This document shows, in pieces, positions 14,273 through 22,884 of a stretch of DNA of 64,000 nt. The notes under the pieces are model-generated. The model saw only the letters and a list, made by a program, of their open reading frames with translations, ran no database searches and had not been told where the DNA came from. Made by a program: the position numbers and the translations under genes. Every line of letters begins with the position of its first letter. Within the stretch, counting starts at the first letter, position 1. Source of the DNA: Candidatus Peregrinibacteria bacterium GW2011_GWF2_39_17 (lineage in GTDB: Bacteria > Patescibacteriota > Gracilibacteria > UBA1369 > UBA12473); NCBI GenBank assembly GCA_000993615.1, contig LBWM01000002.1, positions 1 to 64,000 of the forward strand, given 5' to 3'.

Positions 14273-15943
14273 ATGAATACCTGCAAGCAATGCCAACACC
14301 CATTCGAAATCACTCAAGATGACTTAAATTTTTATGATAAAATTTCTCCCATCTTCAATGGGGAAAAGTTTCGCATTCCTGCGCCGCAATTCTGCCCCGA
14401 ATGCCGACACCAAAGGCATCTGGCTTTTCGAAATGAACGCAAACTTTATCAGCGAACTTGTGATTTAACAAGGAAACCAATCCTTTCAATTTATTCACCC
14501 GATAAACCATATAAAGTATATGAACGAGACGCGTGGTGGAGCGATAAATGGGATGCGTTAAAATATGGACGCGATTTTAATTTTTCAAAAACGCTGAGTG
14601 AACAACTGAAAAATCTTTATGAAGATGTACCCCACGTTGCTTTATACAACATCAACATTGAGAACAGCCAATACACCAACTACGCACTCAACCAAAAAAA
14701 TAGTTATCTCATATTTGGAGGCGGAAATGATGAAGACTGCCTATACGGAAAATTCATTGTTTATTGCAAAGATGTCGTAGATTGCCTTGCGGTCTATTCT
14801 TCGGAATTGTGCTACGAAGGCGTAGCGTCAGAACGATGCTACAATTGTAAATTCTTTGTGCATTGCCGAAGCTGTAATGATTGCACGATGATCGAAGATT
14901 GTTCTGCGTGCAGCGATTGTATCGGCTGTTTTGGACTTCGAAATAAACATCATTGCATTTTCAATCACCAATATTCAAAAGAGGAATATAAAAATTTAAA
15001 ACAAAAATACGAATACCTCACACCCGAAAAAATCACCTTCCTAAAACAAAACTTGGATGAGTTAAAACAGAATCTTCCACACATTCAGTCGCACATTTAC
15101 TCAAGCGAAAATTGCACAGGCGAAAATATTTATAACTCAAAAAACTGCTTCAACGCATTCGATTGTAAAGATTGTGAAGATTGCAAAAATATATATTTTT
15201 CGCCGAAAACTGTTTTTACGCAGGACAACACATTTTCTGCTCCAGATGGAAACAGGTTTTGCTACAATTTATGCTCTGCCGTTGGCCTAGAAACTTCAAT
15301 GGCGTGTTTCTTTGTGTGGTATGGAAAAAATATTTATTATTCGATGAACTGTCACTATAACAACGACATTTTCGCGTGTATCGGGCTAAGAAATAAAAAA
15401 TATTGCATTTTAAACAAACCCTATTCTAAAGAAGAATACGAAAAAACCGTCACAAAAATCATTACTCACATGCAAAAAACAAATGAATGGGGAGATTATT
15501 TCCCTTTTAATATTTCACCGTTCGCGTACAACGAAACAATCGCTCAAGAATATTTTCCACTGACTAAGGAACAAACTGAAAAAATAAAATCGAGCTGGAA
15601 AGATGAACCTGACCCATTAATAACTGAGGAAATTACTTTTTTCCCACCCGACGACATCAGAAAAGTAGATGACCACATTTGTGATCGAATGTTACAATGT
15701 AAAATCACAGGGAAAAAATATAAAATAACCTCGCAAGAATTAAAATTCTACCAAAAAATGAAATTACCGATTCCCAGGATTCACCCGGATCAACGACATT
15801 ACGACCGGCTCAAATTTCATAATTCCTATAAACTTTGGAGCACAAAATGCGCTAAATGCGCTGCAGACATTCAAACAACGTATGCACCCGAGAATCCTCA
15901 AATTATTTACTGCGAGAATTGCTACCTAAGAGAAGTTTACTAA
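14273..15943 (+). CDS. Cys-rich zinc-ribbon protein, paralogue 1
   Basis: 556 aa. An N-terminal zinc ribbon pairs CKQC (residues 4-7) with CPEC after about 35 residues. Next comes a conserved WWSDKWDALKYGRDF block. The central part, from about 150 to 370, is a run of short Cys-containing strands (CYNCKFFVHCRSCNDC and similar), probably a beta-helix-like repeat. The C terminus holds CAKCAADIQTTYAP...YCENCYL, a second CxxC pair. The family seems typical of CPR genomes and has no established function; I infer metal or nucleic-acid binding. Compared with its paralogue at 20292, one ribbon of this copy has lost Cys (QCKITGKKYK; HPDQRH in place of CADCR). Co-transcription with a metal exporter is suggestive. 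Confidence 0.65.
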   Translation: MNTCKQCQHPFEITQDDLNFYDKISPIFNGEKFRIPAPQFCPECRHQRHLAFRNERKLYQRTCDLTRKPILSIYSPDKPYKVYERDAWWSDKWDALKYGRDFNFSKTLSEQLKNLYEDVPHVALYNINIENSQYTNYALNQKNSYLIFGGGNDEDCLYGKFIVYCKDVVDCLAVYSSELCYEGVASERCYNCKFFVHCRSCNDCTMIEDCSACSDCIGCFGLRNKHHCIFNHQYSKEEYKNLKQKYEYLTPEKITFLKQNLDELKQNLPHIQSHIYSSENCTGENIYNSKNCFNAFDCKDCEDCKNIYFSPKTVFTQDNTFSAPDGNRFCYNLCSAVGLETSMACFFVWYGKNIYYSMNCHYNNDIFACIGLRNKKYCILNKPYSKEEYEKTVTKIITHMQKTNEWGDYFPFNISPFAYNETIAQEYFPLTKEQTEKIKSSWKDEPDPLITEEITFFPPDDIRKVDDHICDRMLQCKITGKKYKITSQELKFYQKMKLPIPRIHPDQRHYDRLKFHNSYKLWSTKCAKCAADIQTTYAPENPQIIYCENCYLREVY

Positions 15944-16019
15944 AAACGCAACGATTTAATAAAAAATGATTTTGTTTTGCTTTTTCAAAGGAGGAGAGTA
16001 ACTTAGGATAAATTCAAAT

Positions 16020-16025
16020 TATAAT
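16020..16025 (+). promoter_or_regulatory. -10 box (TATAAT), probable leaderless start of the exchanger gene
   Basis: TATAAT is followed by 8 nt and then the ATG at 16034, the same geometry as at 9075. An AAAGGAGGAG tract at 15986 lies upstream of this box and so could not be in the mRNA. Confidence 0.5.
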
Positions 16026-16033
16026 TACTGTCT

Positions 16034-16990
16034 ATGATTACCTATATTTTATTTGTTATTGGCTTTTTTTTCCTCATTAAAGGAGCAGATCTTCTAGTCG
16101 ATGGGTCTGCCTCAATTGCCAAAAAACGCAAAATTTCACCGATTGTTATTGGCCTAACAATCGTCGCTTTTGGCACATCAACCCCGGAATTTATTGTCAA
16201 TATTTTTGCCAGCTTAAATGGAAACACCGAAATCGCCATTGGCAACATTCTGGGAAGTAACATTGCAAATATTTTGTTAATTCTTGGAATATCCGCAATT
16301 ATTTATCCCCTAGTTGCAAAAAAAAATACTATCTGGAAAGAAATCCCTTTAAGTTTACTAGCCGCAATTTTACTCGGGATTTTAGCAAACGACACTCTAA
16401 TTGATAACGGTATTTCCTCAGGTCTAACCAGAATTGATGGCCTTGTTCTGCTCTCTTTTTTTATTATATTTTTATACTATACTTTCGAAATTTCAAAAAT
16501 TACAGGCGAAACCCCTGATCTTAACATCAAACAATTAAGTTACCTTAAATCCTCGCTATTCATTCTGGGAGGACTCCTAGGACTTATCCTTGGAGGCAAA
16601 TGGATCGTAGATGGAGCAGTAAAATTGGCAGAACATTTTAACGTAAGCCAATCATTAATCGGACTAACAGTGGTCGCCGTCGGTACATCATTGCCAGAAT
16701 TAGCGACATCGGCAATTGCCGCTTATAAAAAACAAACCGACATTGCCATTGGCAATATCGTCGGATCGAACATTTTCAACATATTTTGGATATTAGGCTT
16801 TAGTGCTTTAATTCGCCCTTTACCGTTTAGTACAAATTCCAATTTAGATATAATAATGACTATTTTTGCGAGCTCTATTTTATTTTTTACAATGTTTATC
16901 GGCAAAAAACACACCATTGAAAGATGGCAAGGTATTCTAATGATAAGCATCTACGTAGGATATGTCGCCTTTTTAATTAGTAGTAAATAA
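16034..16990 (+). CDS. CaCA-family sodium/calcium exchanger (YrbG-like)
   Basis: 318 aa with ten or so hydrophobic helices. The two inverted alpha-repeats are obvious: FGTSTPEFIVN followed by GNILGSNIANI in the first half, and VGTSLPELATS followed by GNIVGSNIFNI in the second. The paired acidic residues (PEF, PEL) bind Ca2+ and Na+ in this superfamily. It exports Ca2+ across the cell membrane using the Na+ or H+ gradient. The first helix begins at residue 2, consistent with the chosen ATG. Ca2+ handling is of interest because this window also encodes very large proteins with many predicted Ca2+-binding repeats. Confidence 0.88.
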   Translation: MITYILFVIGFFFLIKGADLLVDGSASIAKKRKISPIVIGLTIVAFGTSTPEFIVNIFASLNGNTEIAIGNILGSNIANILLILGISAIIYPLVAKKNTIWKEIPLSLLAAILLGILANDTLIDNGISSGLTRIDGLVLLSFFIIFLYYTFEISKITGETPDLNIKQLSYLKSSLFILGGLLGLILGGKWIVDGAVKLAEHFNVSQSLIGLTVVAVGTSLPELATSAIAAYKKQTDIAIGNIVGSNIFNIFWILGFSALIRPLPFSTNSNLDIIMTIFASSILFFTMFIGKKHTIERWQGILMISIYVGYVAFLISSK

Positions 16991-17065
16991 AAAATTCCGT
17001 GAATCTAAATCTGTAATTTTTATTCGGATATTTTTTAACTAGGCTCAAATTATTAAACTATATTT

Positions 17066-17989
17066 ATGTCAGAAATAATCATCATCGACCTGCCAAAACC
17101 ACATGGTAAAATTAAAGGCTGCTGGTACAACGGCTATCCTATCCATTCCGGCCAAACCAAAGAAAGCCTAAATTATGCCACCCTCTACGCCAATCAAAAT
17201 AAAATCATCCCTGACCAAAAAAAACTTCGTACAGATTTTGCTAATTTTAAAAAAATCTTAAAAAAAGCAGGCTTCAAACTTCACATTCTTCCTTTCCCAG
17301 AAGAATTAAATCAAATAAATAATCTCCATCACGATGCCGTTTTTATACGAGATGCTGGTTTGCTTTTTAAAGATATGTGGATAAAAGCACGCTTCAGCGC
17401 TAAAGATCGACAGATAGAAGCTGATGTTCATGCAAAAATTATTTCCGAAAAATTCGCTAAAAAAATCGTTAATCTTCCCAAAGGTGCCTACCTAGAATTT
17501 GGCGAAGTTTTTTATTTAAAAACAAAAAATAGAACCATCTATTTCGGTGGACTATCCCGTTCAAATAAAAAAGGACATGATTTCGTAAAATCCATTATAA
17601 ATCCAGATCAATACTGTTTAATTAAATCTAATGGCTATCATCTAGATACGGTTTTTAGCCCAATTTTAAATAAAAACAACGTATTAACTGCCTTTTTAAT
17701 CGCTAAAAATATGATCTTCCCAGAAAGCCTAAAAAAATTAGCTTTATTCCAAGTAGACTTAATCACTGTTGATCCAATTGATTCCTCTGGAGAAGATGGC
17801 CAATTAGGAGACTACGCCATTAATACTTTACTAGCCCCTGGCATTATGGCCAATTGTTCAAAATTTCAAACTAAACATATCGAACAAAAACTTAAAAAAA
17901 TGGAAATTCAGCGATATATTTCACCATTAACATATTTTCGTTTTGCCGGTGGCTCATACCATTGCCTTACTAACGAAATATACTCCTAA
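17066..17989 (+). CDS. Amidinotransferase-fold hydrolase (DDAH-like)
   Basis: 307 aa. The guanidine-modifying enzyme signatures are in order: HDAVFIRDAGLL (FIRD at 93-96, substrate-binding Asp), YLEFGEV, GYHLDTVFSP with the catalytic His, and a C-terminal GGSYHCLTNEI with Cys300 as nucleophile. These enzymes use the Cys for hydrolysis or amidino transfer on arginine derivatives. Length and lack of a membrane segment point to dimethylarginine dimethylaminohydrolase or a related deiminase, in the cytosol. Substrate is not fixed by sequence alone. The next gene, 150 nt downstream in the same direction, is a purine-deaminase-like amidohydrolase with its own promoter-like sequence. Confidence 0.78.
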   Translation: MSEIIIIDLPKPHGKIKGCWYNGYPIHSGQTKESLNYATLYANQNKIIPDQKKLRTDFANFKKILKKAGFKLHILPFPEELNQINNLHHDAVFIRDAGLLFKDMWIKARFSAKDRQIEADVHAKIISEKFAKKIVNLPKGAYLEFGEVFYLKTKNRTIYFGGLSRSNKKGHDFVKSIINPDQYCLIKSNGYHLDTVFSPILNKNNVLTAFLIAKNMIFPESLKKLALFQVDLITVDPIDSSGEDGQLGDYAINTLLAPGIMANCSKFQTKHIEQKLKKMEIQRYISPLTYFRFAGGSYHCLTNEIYS

Positions 17990-18065
17990 ATAATTTCGGC
18001 TAACGCGAGCCCAAAAATACTTAGGCTTATCGAAGTATCATCCAAAATTATAAAAGCCAAGGTGT

Positions 18066-18094
18066 ATATTTAGAGTAAAAAAATCTGCTATAAT
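18066..18094 (+). promoter_or_regulatory. Promoter with extended upstream motif (amidohydrolase gene)
   Basis: The TATAAT -10 is at 18089-18094. The upstream stretch TATATTTAGAGTAAAAA around the -35 position is nearly the same as that before the ferritin-like gene (21996-22011), suggesting a shared regulator or sigma preference. Confidence 0.45.
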
Positions 18095-18139
18095 AAAACA
18101 GTTACGCCATAAATATAAAAAATTTTAAATTCCCCCCTT

Positions 18140-19492
18140 GTGAAAAAATCCGGTGCGATTTACAAAGCTCTCCTCATTTCAGCCAAAAGCCCTAAAAAAT
18201 TAAAAATCTATAATCCCGGTTTTTTAGTAATTTCCCCGGAAGGAATCATTGAAAATATAAGCAAAAAAGATCCTAGAAAAAAATTAAAAAACTACTCTTT
18301 TCACGATTATTCTGGGTTTCTAATTTGTCCTGGATTTATTGATACTCACAATCACCTCTCCCAATACTCTTTTGCGGGCTTAGAAGGCCAAGAATTACTC
18401 ACCTGGCTAAAAACCTACGCCTTCCCCGAAGAAAAAAAATTTAAAGACCAAAAAATCGCTCAAATTGCAGCTCAAAACTTCTTTCAAGAATTAATTCGCA
18501 ACGGCACTACTACCACCTTAACCTACATTACCACTCACAAAATTGCGACTGATATCGCTTTTCAACAAGCTCAAAAATCAAAAATACGTGCCATTATCGG
18601 CAAAGTAATGATGGACCAAAATAGTCCTCGCTTCTTAATTGAAAAAACAGCTCAATCCCTAAAAGATTCTCTTGAATTAATCGACAAATGGCATAACAAA
18701 GATGGGCGTTTATTTTATGCTCTCACCCCACGCTTTGCTATAACTTGCTCCAGAAAATTAATGCAAGACATCGGGAAAATTGCCCAAGAAAAAAATGTTT
18801 ACGTCCAAACGCATCTTTCAGAAAATCACCAAGAAATCCAAATCACGCAAAAATTATTCCCCCAATATAAAAGCTACACCGATATTTATTACCAAACCGG
18901 ATTACTCTGCCCACGCACCATTTTGGCACATTGCATTCACCTAACATCGACTGAAATTCAGCTTATTAAAAAAACACAAAGCAAAATAGCTCATTGTCCC
19001 ACCTCAAATCGATTTCTAATGAGTGGGATTATGCCATTTCGTAAATATCAAAACCTCAATTTGCAAATGAGCCTAGGCACAGATGTAGCCGGCGGGTATA
19101 GCCTTTCCATGCTTAACGAAATGAGAGAAGCAATTGAAAATTCAAAAACCGTGATTCTTTTTCAAGGCAAAAAAAATATTCCACCCATGACAATAACAGA
19201 AGCTTTTTACTTAGCGACCTTAGGGGGAGCCAAAAATCTTTCGCTCCAATCCCAAATCGGCAGCCTGGAAAAAGGGAAACAAGCTGATTTTTTAATCACT
19301 GACCCGATATCAATTGACCCGATGAGAGACAAAAGTCCTTACCAAAACCCCATTCAACTTTTATCAAAGTTAATTTATCGCGGCAATAATTCAGTCATTA
19401 AAGAAGTTTATATTAAAGGAGAAAAAATTATGATTTACAAAAAGCACCAATCGCTCCTACGTAATCCGCATTTTTCGGCAAAATCATCTTAA
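18140..19492 (+). CDS. Guanine-deaminase-like amidohydrolase
   Basis: 450 aa, GTG start. It carries the TIM-barrel amidohydrolase metal site: PGFIDTHNH (H70, H72), then THLSENHQE with the next His, AHCIHL, and LGTDVAGGYSLSML with the metal Asp. The last motif, together with PGFIDTH, is closest to guanine deaminase, which converts guanine to xanthine and ammonia. Related chlorohydrolase/SAH deaminases remain possible. The C-terminal small beta-domain (GKQADFLITDP) is complete. The 3' end runs 65 nt into the opposite-strand pantothenate kinase gene, so the two transcripts converge. Confidence 0.75.
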   Translation: MKKSGAIYKALLISAKSPKKLKIYNPGFLVISPEGIIENISKKDPRKKLKNYSFHDYSGFLICPGFIDTHNHLSQYSFAGLEGQELLTWLKTYAFPEEKKFKDQKIAQIAAQNFFQELIRNGTTTTLTYITTHKIATDIAFQQAQKSKIRAIIGKVMMDQNSPRFLIEKTAQSLKDSLELIDKWHNKDGRLFYALTPRFAITCSRKLMQDIGKIAQEKNVYVQTHLSENHQEIQITQKLFPQYKSYTDIYYQTGLLCPRTILAHCIHLTSTEIQLIKKTQSKIAHCPTSNRFLMSGIMPFRKYQNLNLQMSLGTDVAGGYSLSMLNEMREAIENSKTVILFQGKKNIPPMTITEAFYLATLGGAKNLSLQSQIGSLEKGKQADFLITDPISIDPMRDKSPYQNPIQLLSKLIYRGNNSVIKEVYIKGEKIMIYKKHQSLLRNPHFSAKSS

Positions 19493-20261
19493 GTCCATAC
19501 ACTTTTCCCACCTCAAAAATAATATCCACAATAGACTTAATCCGTGTGAGCTTACCCGTTAAAACGATGGTATTTAAATGTTCAGCTTGTGCCGCAAAAA
19601 CAGATGCTATTGCAATAGTTTGTCCAATCAAATTCGTAATCCCAGCTGCCAAATCCGCTTTAGAAAAATCAATCTCTTTTGAATAAGCGAGTTTTCCTAA
19701 ATTAGAAGCCGTCATATCCGCCGAAATCCGTCCAATATCACGCCCCACAATATCGCGCACACTCAAGTCAACTTTTTTACGATCTCCTTGATTAAAAAGT
19801 TCAATCAATCGCTCCGGCTCGGATTCCTGTAAAAGCAATCGGCACAAACTCAAAAACGTACCGCCCCCAACTCCAGTCCCACCCAAATGAACATGCTTCA
19901 ACGATCGAGAAGCGACCATACAAGTCCCGGTCCCCATACTGACGGTCAGCGCCTCCTGCGGCACTCGATTCCCCAAAGTTTCTTTCAAAAGCCATTGCCC
20001 ACCCGCACCAATCGCCTGGATTTCATCAACCCTCACTAGTGGAATTCCTTGAAATTCATCGGCAAAAAAATGACTCTTACCGCCCGTCACCCTAAAGGCA
20101 TCGATGGTCTCAATTTTTAATCGCAAAGTGCGCATAAAATCCTGAAAACGTTGCGTAGAAATTTCAACACTTTCGTAAGATTCAATCGATTGAATTTGCC
20201 CATTTTCCCACTCCAGCACATCAACCGTTGACCCGCCAAAATCCATAGAACATATACGCAT
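19428..20261 (-). CDS. coaW: Type II pantothenate kinase (CoaW-like)
   Basis: 277 aa. It has the ASKHA ATPase layout of type II/eukaryotic-like pantothenate kinases: phosphate-1 loop MDFGGSTVDVL at residues 6-16, TGGKSHFF, EIQAIGAGGQWLL with the conserved Glu/Gly-rich segment, phosphate-2 region VSMGTGTC, and GGTGVGGGTF. It phosphorylates pantothenate with ATP, the first committed step of CoA synthesis. Length agrees with the Staphylococcus enzyme (about 267 aa). It overlaps the amidohydrolase gene tail to tail. The overlapped C-terminal residues (after ADYVGAIGAF) are conserved in form, so the overlap is probably real. It is followed upstream by the zinc-ribbon paralogue on the same strand. 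Confidence 0.82.
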   Translation of the reverse strand: MRICSMDFGGSTVDVLEWENGQIQSIESYESVEISTQRFQDFMRTLRLKIETIDAFRVTGGKSHFFADEFQGIPLVRVDEIQAIGAGGQWLLKETLGNRVPQEALTVSMGTGTCMVASRSLKHVHLGGTGVGGGTFLSLCRLLLQESEPERLIELFNQGDRKKVDLSVRDIVGRDIGRISADMTASNLGKLAYSKEIDFSKADLAAGITNLIGQTIAIASVFAAQAEHLNTIVLTGKLTRIKSIVDIIFEVGKVYGLKMILPKNADYVGAIGAFCKS

Positions 20262-20291
20262 AAAACCAAATTAAAAAATCAAAGTTTCTAT

Positions 20292-21935
20292 TTAAAGCGT
20301 CCCCAAATAACATTTTTCGCAAAAAACTTTTTCAGAACGATTGGGCTCATAAGTTGTTGAAATCGCTACTCCACACTGGGCACAATTCCGATTCCAAAGT
20401 TTACGAGGATTTTTTAACTTCAAAAGCTGCAAAGAACGACAATCCGCGCAAAGACGCGACGGCGTGACCCCCAAACGATGGCACAACTTAAGTTCCTGCC
20501 GAATCACCTTATAGTTTTTCCCACAGCCTTCACACGCCAAAAGTTCATCAACAATTGTTTCAGGAATTTCTTGAATTCGCGAAGCCAAAACCGCAGTCGC
20601 AGGCAAGCATTGCTTGGGATTTTTATCGCGCCATCGATAACCCTTTGCCAAAGCTTGCTCGCGCGTTAAAGGATAATAATCTTGAGCCATCGTCTCATTA
20701 TAAGGATGAAGCGAAAGTGCAATCGGAAAAAATTCACCATATTCTCCAGTCTTTTTCATGTGTTCAATAATCTTCGCCCTGAGTTGATCATAAGTCGGTT
20801 TATCGTATTTTTTATTCAAAATACAATGAGACTGCCGGGCATGAAATCCATCACAACCAAAGCTATCCGCAAGATAAAAACAATATTGGCAATATTCAGA
20901 GTTAGGACTGGCCGCTGTACAAAAAGAAAACTTAAGATTGCTGTTACTCTCTCCAGCACTACAGACTTCGTAACACCGCTCAATATCCTTATCATGACAC
21001 GTCAAATCCATGGAATCCTTCACGGTCACACATTCAATCAAATATTTTGAATCTTCTATATCAAAACAGTCGTAACACTCTAAAGCATTGTTGCAATTTT
21101 GGATGTAATCACCTGACGACGCTTCGCAGTTGATCTGATTTTGATATTTTTTAGGAAACGTTTGGCTAAAATTGAAAAATTCTTTCATCAAATCTTCAAA
21201 ACCTCGCTGTTCATAGTTCGCTTTCAACTTCTGGTACTCTTCTTTGGAATAAGCAACATTTTTAATACAAAATTGTTGATTGGAAATATTGGCACACAGA
21301 AAACAATTCTGACACCCGATGCAATCGGCCATATAAGCAGAGTCCGTACATGTTTTACAATTGATGAGGTGGTGCGATTGATAGCAATTTCTTGAATTCA
21401 CACAATCCTTCACGAGCTCGCAATGATCGATAAAAAGACTGTCCAAAGAATCCTTACAATACTGACTTTTACGCACATAATAGCAATCTTCCATAAAATA
21501 ACTACCTGGGCTCATGTAGGTGTTTTTGCTGTAAGCCAATAAAGTATTGTACTCGGAATTTTCATTATTCAATTGAAGCATACCCATTTTAGGAACAACA
21601 GTTATCAACTGCGCAAATTGCTCAAAAAAGGACTTCGAAAAATCAAAATCGCGACCATAGGCAAAAGGATCCCAATGATCCGACCACCAACACGTCGGGC
21701 AATAGACCGGAAAAGAAACCTCTGCATCAAAAAAAGAAAGCATGTTTTTTTGGCATAAATCGCATGTTCTTTGAAACAAATAACGTTCATTACGAAATGC
21801 CCACCTCCGCTGACTGCGGCAATCAGGACACTGGGTTGGCTCCGGAACATCAATCTTTTTATAAAATGTAAAATCAGATTCCGTGATAGGAAAAGGCATT
21901 TCACAATTCCGACAAATTCGTTGAGTCAAAGCCAT
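20292..21935 (-). CDS. Cys-rich zinc-ribbon protein, paralogue 2
   Basis: 547 aa from the ATG at 21935; an upstream in-frame start would add a hydrophobic stretch not shared with the paralogue. The architecture matches the 14273 gene: N-terminal CRNCEMPFPITESDF with CPDCRSQRRWAFRNER, the CPTCWWSDHWDPFAYGRDF block, central Cys-rich repeats (CKTCTDSAYMADCIGCQNCFLC), two YSKEEY/YDKPTY spacers, and a C-terminal CEGCGKNYK...CADCR...CAQCG...CEKC set. In this copy all C-terminal CxxC pairs are intact, so it may be the copy keeping the original metal-binding role. It lies 30 nt upstream of coaW on the minus strand, so co-transcription is likely. Confidence 0.65.
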   Translation of the reverse strand: MALTQRICRNCEMPFPITESDFTFYKKIDVPEPTQCPDCRSQRRWAFRNERYLFQRTCDLCQKNMLSFFDAEVSFPVYCPTCWWSDHWDPFAYGRDFDFSKSFFEQFAQLITVVPKMGMLQLNNENSEYNTLLAYSKNTYMSPGSYFMEDCYYVRKSQYCKDSLDSLFIDHCELVKDCVNSRNCYQSHHLINCKTCTDSAYMADCIGCQNCFLCANISNQQFCIKNVAYSKEEYQKLKANYEQRGFEDLMKEFFNFSQTFPKKYQNQINCEASSGDYIQNCNNALECYDCFDIEDSKYLIECVTVKDSMDLTCHDKDIERCYEVCSAGESNSNLKFSFCTAASPNSEYCQYCFYLADSFGCDGFHARQSHCILNKKYDKPTYDQLRAKIIEHMKKTGEYGEFFPIALSLHPYNETMAQDYYPLTREQALAKGYRWRDKNPKQCLPATAVLASRIQEIPETIVDELLACEGCGKNYKVIRQELKLCHRLGVTPSRLCADCRSLQLLKLKNPRKLWNRNCAQCGVAISTTYEPNRSEKVFCEKCYLGTL

Positions 21936-21993
21936 GATGGATGAAAAAATTAATTGAATTATAACGCACCAAAGCACACATTCAAATAAATAC

Positions 21994-22022
21994 TTATATT
22001 TAGAGAAAAACTAGAATATAAT
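21994..22022 (+). promoter_or_regulatory. Promoter with extended upstream motif (ferritin-like gene)
   Basis: The TATAAT -10 is at 22017-22022, followed by AAAATCC. TATATTTAGAGAAAAA upstream matches the sequence before the promoter at 18089. The expected leader to the ATG at 22053 is about 24 nt. Confidence 0.45.
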
Positions 22023-22052
22023 AAAATCCTCAATATTTTAATTTTCAATCCT

Positions 22053-22475
22053 ATGCCAATCACTAAAACCAAATTCATCACAGAACTCAATAAAGATTTA
22101 GAATGGGAATTTGCAGCCGCCATTCAATACATCCAACACGCTGCCGTCATCACTGGGCCAGAATACGACACGATTGCCAAAGAACTTATTGTCCATTCGA
22201 ATGAAGAAATGGCTCATGCGGTTATGGTCGCCACAGCCATCACTGATTTGGGAGGTATACCCACCATTGATGTTGAAAAACGCAATGTTTCCACAAAATC
22301 GAAAACCATGTTGGAACAAGATTTAGCCGGAGAAAATTTAGCCATTAAACGCTACAAAGAACGCATCGCACAAGCGAGAGAGCTATCGGAATATGGAATC
22401 TCACGCATACTAGAAGACATCCTCATGCAAGAAGAAGAACACCGTCGTGACTTGATGAACTCATTGGGACAATAA
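22053..22475 (+). CDS. Ferritin-like diiron protein (bacterioferritin/Dps-like)
   Basis: 140 aa, four-helix ferritin-like. Diiron ligands are in the expected places: E in LEWEFAAAIQYIQH (helix 1), E..H in VHSNEEMAHA (helix 2), E in LAGENLAIKRY (helix 3), and E..H in LMQEEEHRRD (helix 4). Such proteins oxidise and store iron, or protect DNA and cell from peroxide. The length is shorter than bacterioferritin (about 158), with a short C terminus. Its stop codon touches the stop of the convergent mazG gene with no gap. Promoter sequence is shared with the amidohydrolase gene. Confidence 0.82.
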   Translation: MPITKTKFITELNKDLEWEFAAAIQYIQHAAVITGPEYDTIAKELIVHSNEEMAHAVMVATAITDLGGIPTIDVEKRNVSTKSKTMLEQDLAGENLAIKRYKERIAQARELSEYGISRILEDILMQEEEHRRDLMNSLGQ

Positions 22476-22856
22476 TCACTTTTTCCTCTTTTCCTTGGCT
22501 TTATTTTTTTTCCACTGCACCAACGCTTCTTCTGGAGTCGAAACTTTATCTTTCCCAAATACCCAAGTGTGACGACGAATAATTTTTTCCTGAATCCCCT
22601 TAAAAACGTCTTTCAACGTGAAATGGCCGTCGTCCTCGGCAATCAAGCTCATTAAAATAATCGTAAACAACGTGTCACCCAATTCTTCTTTAAGATTGGC
22701 AAAATCCTCTTTTTGCAAAGCTTGTCGCACCTCCTGTGCTTCTTCCATGAAATCTTTCTCCAAAGAAATCAAAGTGCGCGATCGGTCCCAAGGACAACCA
22801 TTCGGCCCCCGCAATTTTTGCGCGATCTGAACCAATTCTTTAAATGAATTGAGCAT
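22476..22856 (-). CDS. mazG: MazG-type nucleotide pyrophosphohydrolase
   Basis: 126 aa, equal to one MazG domain. It begins KELVQIAQKLRGPNGCPWDR, the GxCPWD family signature. The metal-binding helices FMEEAQEV (about 36-43) and KEELGDTLF (56-64) carry the ExxE and ExxD motifs. It hydrolyses NTPs to NMP and pyrophosphate, which removes damaged or excess nucleotides. E. coli MazG has two such domains; single-domain forms are common in small genomes. The start is ATG 22856; a further upstream ATG at 22877 is less likely. It is the last gene of the minus-strand radical SAM - miaA - mazG operon. Confidence 0.85.
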   Translation of the reverse strand: MLNSFKELVQIAQKLRGPNGCPWDRSRTLISLEKDFMEEAQEVRQALQKEDFANLKEELGDTLFTIILMSLIAEDDGHFTLKDVFKGIQEKIIRRHTWVFGKDKVSTPEEALVQWKKNKAKEKRKK

Positions 22857-22884
22857 AAAAATAATTAAAAAATTCATTCTCCAA

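Noticed and set aside
15986..15995. AAAGGAGGAG as ribosome-binding site for the exchanger
   Set aside because: It is about 40 nt from the ATG and upstream of the likely -10 box; no start codon lies at normal spacing.
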